A stretch of DNA of 64,000 bases from positions 94,202 to 158,201 of the forward strand of contig NZ_FNAI01000015.1 of the NCBI RefSeq assembly GCF_900101875.1, written 5' to 3'. Both the position numbers and the translations under genes were made by a program. This document shows, piece after piece, positions 60,119-64,000 of the stretch; position 1 is the first letter of the stretch; each line of letters starts with the position of its first letter. This DNA is from Mucilaginibacter pineti. GTDB taxonomy: Bacteria > Bacteroidota > Bacteroidia > Sphingobacteriales > Sphingobacteriaceae. The notes below the pieces were generated by a model. The model searched no databases. It was not told the origin of the DNA and saw only the letters and a list, made by a program, of their open reading frames with translations.

Positions 60119-61095
60119 ACCACTGTTTTCTGCCTTTTTTGGCGATACAGGGGCGGAATTACCGAAAGGTGGAAGCGGAATTTTTTCGCTCCCTCACCAA
60201 CTTATGCGAGGTGTACGGGATTGCCGAGCCGGATGTTTCGGCTTTGGAGTTCCCGCAGAACGTCACCACCGCTTATATGCAGGTAGAGGAAGCTGTAAAG
60301 CTAAAGGACAAATCCGCCAACTGTATCATCATCAATGACAGCAGTCACCGTGCAACCTTAGCCGTACTCAAAAGATATGATACGGGCATGTGCCTGTATT
60401 ATATCCCGGTGCGCCCCTTATGGAACTTGGTACAGACCGCACAGCAACAACCCTTAGCGGAAATGCTGTTGTCGGTTTACGCCTACCTTTTTCAAGTGGT
60501 GCAAGTGCCTTATTATACTGAATATGACAGCTATCTGTCGGGCGAATATGAAACCCTGCGCAACTGGATAGAAGAAGCGGACGACGAGGGCGAGGAAGAG
60601 CAACAATACCGGGACGAACAACTCGACTTGCTGCATACGATGGAATATTCAGGCAACCGCATCCTAACGCTCATCCGTGAAAATGACTACCTGATGAAAT
60701 GGGAGGAAAATATCAAAGCCTACCACGGGAGCGAAAATTGGGACTTGGAAACGGAAGCTTTGGCAAAACAGTTTTTGACGCTGCATAAAGAATATCCGCA
60801 GCGCAGCGTATTCGACAACATCCACGATGAACTGGTAGAACCCGAAGAAACCGAAAGGATCAGAGCCGAACAGTATATCAGTTTCTATTGGAGCAGCAAC
60901 GATTGTATGCAGGACATGCTTTTCGAGATGATTAACAATGAATTTCAGGAATGCGGGGTGACCGACGAACCCACCTCCGTCCGGCTATTCGATATCCCGG
61001 AAGCAAAGCCCGACAATGATTTAGATTTTGAAAAAAGACTTTTCGACCTGATAGAAAAATTATGCGCCCTATTAAATAAATACGACCATGAATAA
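60115..61095 (+). CDS. PRTRC system protein F (probable CTG start)
   Basis: A 326-residue protein if begun at the CTG 60115 (reads LNHCFLPFLAIQGRNYRKVE). The only ATG upstream in frame (59995) would add ~40 Arg-rich residues that look like the shadow of the small gene at 59942, which shares that DNA. The CTG overlaps the TGA of that gene (CTGA), the same arrangement as the ATGA overlaps elsewhere in the operon. The body is alpha/beta with an acidic loop (EADDEGEEEQQY). Overlaps PRTRC B by 8 bp. Confidence 0.72.
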   Translation: MNHCFLPFLAIQGRNYRKVEAEFFRSLTNLCEVYGIAEPDVSALEFPQNVTTAYMQVEEAVKLKDKSANCIIINDSSHRATLAVLKRYDTGMCLYYIPVRPLWNLVQTAQQQPLAEMLLSVYAYLFQVVQVPYYTEYDSYLSGEYETLRNWIEEADDEGEEEQQYRDEQLDLLHTMEYSGNRILTLIRENDYLMKWEENIKAYHGSENWDLETEALAKQFLTLHKEYPQRSVFDNIHDELVEPEETERIRAEQYISFYWSSNDCMQDMLFEMINNEFQECGVTDEPTSVRLFDIPEAKPDNDLDFEKRLFDLIEKLCALLNKYDHE

Positions 61096-61831
61096 CATTA
61101 CTGACAACTTCAATGACATTTATGTCCCCTATAAAGCCCTGCTGATTTACAACTGCAAGAGGGAGAATGACCGGAATATCAATATGGACGAAGCGAACTC
61201 CGTTTATGTGGAAAGCTATGACATCGGCTTGCGTGGCAACCCCGTCAATGCCCATCCCTTGACGCTCACGGAAAGCATCGCCTTAGCGGAACTGTTGCAA
61301 AGCAGCGCCGAAATGCAGAACGGCTTTTTGAAATCAAAAGGTTTGTTACCCAATAACCTGCTGTATGTCAACGCCGATAGTAACGGTTTTGCCCTTTGGT
61401 ACACCCCGCCACAGCAAAGGGATTTGTTCTTTGTGGAAAGCTTGGGCATCCCCTGCGGTAAGGGCTACGTTCCCGCAATGGTATGGAAGGCGACAAGGGA
61501 CAAATTGAGGGTGTTTGCCCTGAAAGGAAAATCAAAACCAACGGGTAAAACCGGGTTATACCATGCCCCCTTTTTCAACACTTATCAGGACGGCAGTGTC
61601 TGCATGGGAAACGTAAACATCAACATAGACCGCAACACCCGCTTAGAAGATTTTATGGCGCAATGGGAGGCTTATTTCTTTGGCAGCTATTTCAGCCACA
61701 TGCTCGGCGGTGAAACCCGCACCCGCAAAAACATCGTTCACCTGTGGAAAAATCAAACGACCTCAACGGATAAATTTCCTGACGATACGCTATTTGCCTG
61801 TGGTTTAAACCTTAACCAGTTAATCCGATGA
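61088..61831 (+). CDS. PRTRC system protein B, E2-like
   Basis: A 247-residue protein with GLYHAPFFNTYQDGSVCMGN, a motif conserved in the E2-like PRTRC B (prokaryotic E2 group). The Cys of GSVCMGN is a candidate thioester site. N-terminal ~130 residues are mixed alpha/beta. It would pass an activated PRTRC C from the ThiF protein to a target; this reaction is not demonstrated. It overlaps both neighbours (8 bp and 4 bp). Confidence 0.85.
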   Translation: MNNITDNFNDIYVPYKALLIYNCKRENDRNINMDEANSVYVESYDIGLRGNPVNAHPLTLTESIALAELLQSSAEMQNGFLKSKGLLPNNLLYVNADSNGFALWYTPPQQRDLFFVESLGIPCGKGYVPAMVWKATRDKLRVFALKGKSKPTGKTGLYHAPFFNTYQDGSVCMGNVNINIDRNTRLEDFMAQWEAYFFGSYFSHMLGGETRTRKNIVHLWKNQTTSTDKFPDDTLFACGLNLNQLIR

Positions 61832-62709
61832 AAAAGATAAAAATAAGACAGCCCCTCGCAGCCGTTCACATCGTAGAAAAAGAATGGCTCAACCCCTACA
61901 ATCCCATTGTCGTTAACTTGATAGGTGCAGGCGGAACGGGAAGCCAGGTACTTACCGCTTTGGCGAGGATGAACCACGCCCTGAACGAATTGAACCATCC
62001 CGGCCTGTTTGTCCGGCTGTTCGATGATGATAAGGTCGAACGTGCTAACCTCGGCAGGCAGCTATTTGCCACCGCCGAATTGAAACAGTATAAGGCTGTT
62101 GCCCTGATCAACAGGGTAAACCTGTTCTTCGGGACGAACTGGAAAGCCGTGACCGCACGCTATGACAAAGCGGGTTTGAAAGAACAGCCCGAACTGGCGC
62201 AGGCCGGACTGACCATTTCCTGTGTGGACACCGTGCAGGCTCGTATGGAAATTGCCGAAATCCTAAAAAACCTGTCCAAGCATTCCGGCTATGGCAGGAA
62301 CAAACCTTTGTATTATATGGACTTCGGCAATAGCCGTTTTACAGGGCAGGTCATCTTGTCCACCGTTGGTAAAATTGCGCAGCCCGAAATGAAAAAGTAC
62401 GATACCGTTGATACCCTGCCAATGGTGACCGATGAATTTCGGGAATTGTTACTGGCCTCGGAGGGCAGCGACAAAACGCCAAGCTGTTCCTTAGCCGAAG
62501 CTCTGACCAAGCAGGACTTATTCATCAACTCGGCACTGGCCAATGCAGGGGCGTCCCTCCTTTGGCAGCTATTCCGGGAGGGGATGCTCTTTAACCGGGG
62601 CTTTTTCGTCAACCTGAAAGAGTTCAGGATGCAGCCCCTTAAAGTGAGCAAGCCCGTTGCCATTGTAAAACCGATGAAACCCAAACGCACTAAAACCAAA
62701 GCAGCTTAA
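61828..62709 (+). CDS. PRTRC system ThiF family protein, E1-like
   Basis: A 293-residue protein with the Rossmann nucleotide-binding loop VNLIGAGGTGSQVLTAL. The acidic FDDDKVERANLGRQL follows, which binds ATP and Mg2+, then ISCVDTVQARMEI. A likely catalytic Cys lies in TPSCSLAEALTKQDLF. Such proteins adenylate the C-terminal glycine of a ubiquitin-like partner. Overlaps PRTRC B (ATGA). It marks the core of the cassette. Confidence 0.88.
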   Translation: MKKIKIRQPLAAVHIVEKEWLNPYNPIVVNLIGAGGTGSQVLTALARMNHALNELNHPGLFVRLFDDDKVERANLGRQLFATAELKQYKAVALINRVNLFFGTNWKAVTARYDKAGLKEQPELAQAGLTISCVDTVQARMEIAEILKNLSKHSGYGRNKPLYYMDFGNSRFTGQVILSTVGKIAQPEMKKYDTVDTLPMVTDEFRELLLASEGSDKTPSCSLAEALTKQDLFINSALANAGASLLWQLFREGMLFNRGFFVNLKEFRMQPLKVSKPVAIVKPMKPKRTKTKAA

Positions 62710-62710
62710 A

Positions 62711-62908
62711 ATGGAAAAGATGAAAATTACAGATTTGGACGGCAAGCCAATCGAAGTCAGCGATTTGGATTTGGCCTTGTTGCAGGCCGACGACTATCGG
62801 CACTACCGCCATACAGACCCCGCAATGGCCGCAGCCGATGAACGGCTGCAAGCCTATTGGGAAAACCTTTATCAGCAACTCTTAAAAATTAAAACCGCAC
62901 AGTTATGA
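62711..62908 (+). CDS. Small unknown protein of the PRTRC module
   Basis: A 65-residue acidic protein MEKMKITDLDGKPIEVSDLD... with a C-terminal helix (DERLQAYWENLYQQLLKI). Starts 1 bp after ThiF and overlaps the next gene by 4 bp. Not recognised; widespread with such cassettes in my reading of the layout, unverified. Confidence 0.6.
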   Translation: MEKMKITDLDGKPIEVSDLDLALLQADDYRHYRHTDPAMAAADERLQAYWENLYQQLLKIKTAQL

Positions 62909-63132
62909 AAACTACATTTTATTTCATCTGCACCTGCTTTATTTCAACAGGATTTTATATGGCTGCCATCAGCAGCAAAACCCCCGCTTATGGCATCATA
63001 GCCGCTTTTGGGATTTGGCTATTATTTTTTCGTGGCTGTAACAGCAGGGCGAAAAAGGCCGCAGCTAAGCGGGAGCGTGAACGCCTGTTTGAGGATTTCA
63101 TGCGCAGCAGGTATAATGAACATGATTATTAA
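62905..63132 (+). CDS. Small two-helix membrane protein (paralog of 8491-8724)
   Basis: A 75-residue protein. Two hydrophobic segments (residues ~3-20 and ~26-43) and a charged tail KRERERLFEDFMRSRYNE correspond to the product of 8491-8724 in the conjugation module. Overlaps the upstream gene by 4 bp. Role unknown. Confidence 0.65.
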   Translation: MKTTFYFICTCFISTGFYMAAISSKTPAYGIIAAFGIWLLFFRGCNSRAKKAAAKRERERLFEDFMRSRYNEHDY

Positions 63133-63140
63133 AATTGACT

Positions 63141-63596
63141 ATGATAACTTACACTACAGGCGATTTATTAGCGGATACCGCCCCCGCAGTAGTCAATACC
63201 GTCAACACCGTTGGAGTGATGGGCAAAGGCATTGCCCTGCAATTCCGGGAAGCGTTCCCCGAAAATTATAATCAATACAAGCGGGCTTGCCGGAACGGTA
63301 AACTGCGCATTGGCGGCTTACTGGCGGTCAGGGACTGCAACCTGTTGTATGGCGAACGCCTCATCATCAACCTGCCCACAAAGACCCATTGGCGTCTGCC
63401 ATCTGAATACAGCTACATTGAAACGGGCTTGACCGCACTGCGCAACTTTATCATCGCCAAGCGACTGACCGCCCTTGCACTGCCTGCGCTTGGCTGCGGA
63501 AACGGCGGACTGGATTGGTCGCAGGTTAAGGAGATTATCGAACAAAGGCTCTGCGGACTGGATTGCCGCATCAACGTTTACGAACCATTTAAATAA
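63141..63596 (+). CDS. Macrodomain protein (DarG/TARG1-like)
   Basis: A 151-residue single macrodomain starting at MITYTTGDLLADTAPAVVN. ADP-ribose-binding features: VNTVNTVGVMGKGIALQF (diphosphate loop) and LPALGCGNGGLDW. The Lys in GKGIALQF is the catalytic residue of the TARG1/DarG class. It would remove ADP-ribose from DNA or protein. No DarT toxin is visible. ATG 63141 is chosen over the TTG at 63135. Confidence 0.87.
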   Translation: MITYTTGDLLADTAPAVVNTVNTVGVMGKGIALQFREAFPENYNQYKRACRNGKLRIGGLLAVRDCNLLYGERLIINLPTKTHWRLPSEYSYIETGLTALRNFIIAKRLTALALPALGCGNGGLDWSQVKEIIEQRLCGLDCRINVYEPFK

Positions 63597-63601
63597 ATGT
63601 C

Positions 63602-63910
63602 ATGGTCAAAATTAAAGATGGCTACGTCCTATCCGCCAGCGAGCGTGCAGAATACGAACGGCAGAACGCAATACCCCGAAAAACTTCGGGCAGGGTAGAT
63701 TATTATTTCAAACCCCAAACCAAGTACCCGCCACGAATCTACGTTTTTATGGATGCAGAAATATGGTGCGACCGCAACCGCAGGCCAATGGGATTATATA
63801 ACGCCGTGCCTTTTCTGTCCCGGCCAATGAACCGGGAGGAAATAGAATATCACCATTTTAACTGGCGCTTGTGTTACCATCAATATGAGGATTGGGATAA
63901 ACTACTGTGA
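63602..63910 (+). CDS. Unknown protein at end of PRTRC module
   Basis: A 102-residue basic protein MVKIKDGYVLSASERAEYER... with RPMGLYNAVPFLSRPMNREE. Not recognised. It starts 5 bp after the macrodomain gene and is the last plus-strand gene seen. Confidence 0.6.
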   Translation: MVKIKDGYVLSASERAEYERQNAIPRKTSGRVDYYFKPQTKYPPRIYVFMDAEIWCDRNRRPMGLYNAVPFLSRPMNREEIEYHHFNWRLCYHQYEDWDKLL

Positions 63911-63921
63911 CGATTATTTAA

Positions 63922-64000
63922 TTATGCAGCATAATGTCTTGATAGTTTTTTATCTGCGTCCTGTCGTGTGAACTTCCAGTCAATATTGCACTGTTTTTCG
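63922..64000 (-). mobile_element. C-terminal end of an IS630-like transposase (truncated by window edge)
   Basis: Minus-strand frame ending at 63922 reads EKQCNIDWKFTRQDADKKLSRHYAA. The last part resembles the C-terminus of IS630-family transposases (IxWxFTxxDAxxKLxxxY). The rest is outside the window, so no inverted repeat can be identified. Confidence 0.5.

Overview
The window looks like a Bacteroidota genome, most probably Sphingobacteriaceae (Mucilaginibacter/Pedobacter-like). The grounds are the protein families present (Bacteroidota-type conjugation coupling protein, DUF4099/DUF3945, DUF932, PRTRC cassette, OxyR/KatG, DUF3606) and promoters of the TTTG-N17..21-TAnnTTTG type. No rRNA, tRNA or CRISPR array was seen. 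The taxonomic call is inference from content, not a database match.

Layout. (1) 1-10.4 kb, plus strand: a conjugative-element module with the end of a giant helicase/methylase, a type IV coupling protein, an M23 peptidase, an ArdC-like antirestriction protein, DUF4099 and Toprim-like proteins, a bacterial PH protein and several unknowns. Two of the unknowns share a recurring 'GTDF' domain. (2) 10.4-20.2 kb: a translesion-synthesis cassette (unknown small gene, imuA, imuB, dnaE2) facing an SRAP/YedK gene. Two nearly identical 19-bp palindromes lie in front of the cassette and in front of the SRAP/Rieske-like divergent pair, suggesting one SOS-like repressor. (3) 20.2-27 kb: sensor kinases, an ABC exporter and a PAS kinase-BLUF photoreceptor pair. 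(4) 27-46 kb: an end-joining and stress region. It holds Ku, an Nramp-related transporter, a PolX with a degenerate polymerase site, an MFS transporter, a frameshifted sugar dehydrogenase, CheB and NUDIX. A minus-strand operon here carries LigD, several small unknowns and an exonuclease III-LigD polymerase fusion. (5) 46-52 kb: small unknowns, oxyR and katG. (6) 52-54.1 kb: a three-gene operon of unknown function with a Mrr-like nuclease signature, a defence-system candidate. (7) 54.5-64 kb: a plasmid/ICE-type module with ssb, a DUF932 gene split by a complete group II intron, and a PRTRC cassette (E, C, F, B, ThiF). The cassette resembles a prokaryotic ubiquitin-like conjugation system. A macrodomain protein and the edge of an IS630-like transposase follow.

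How it fits together. Two mobile-element modules flank about 44 kb of cargo that is unusually rich in DNA repair (Ku, two LigD-type polymerase domains, ExoIII, ImuAB-DnaE2, SRAP, PolX-PHP) and in oxidative or light stress response (KatG, OxyR, BLUF, histidine kinases). Whether both modules belong to one element cannot be settled from this window, since no attachment sites were identified. They do share one small membrane-protein family.
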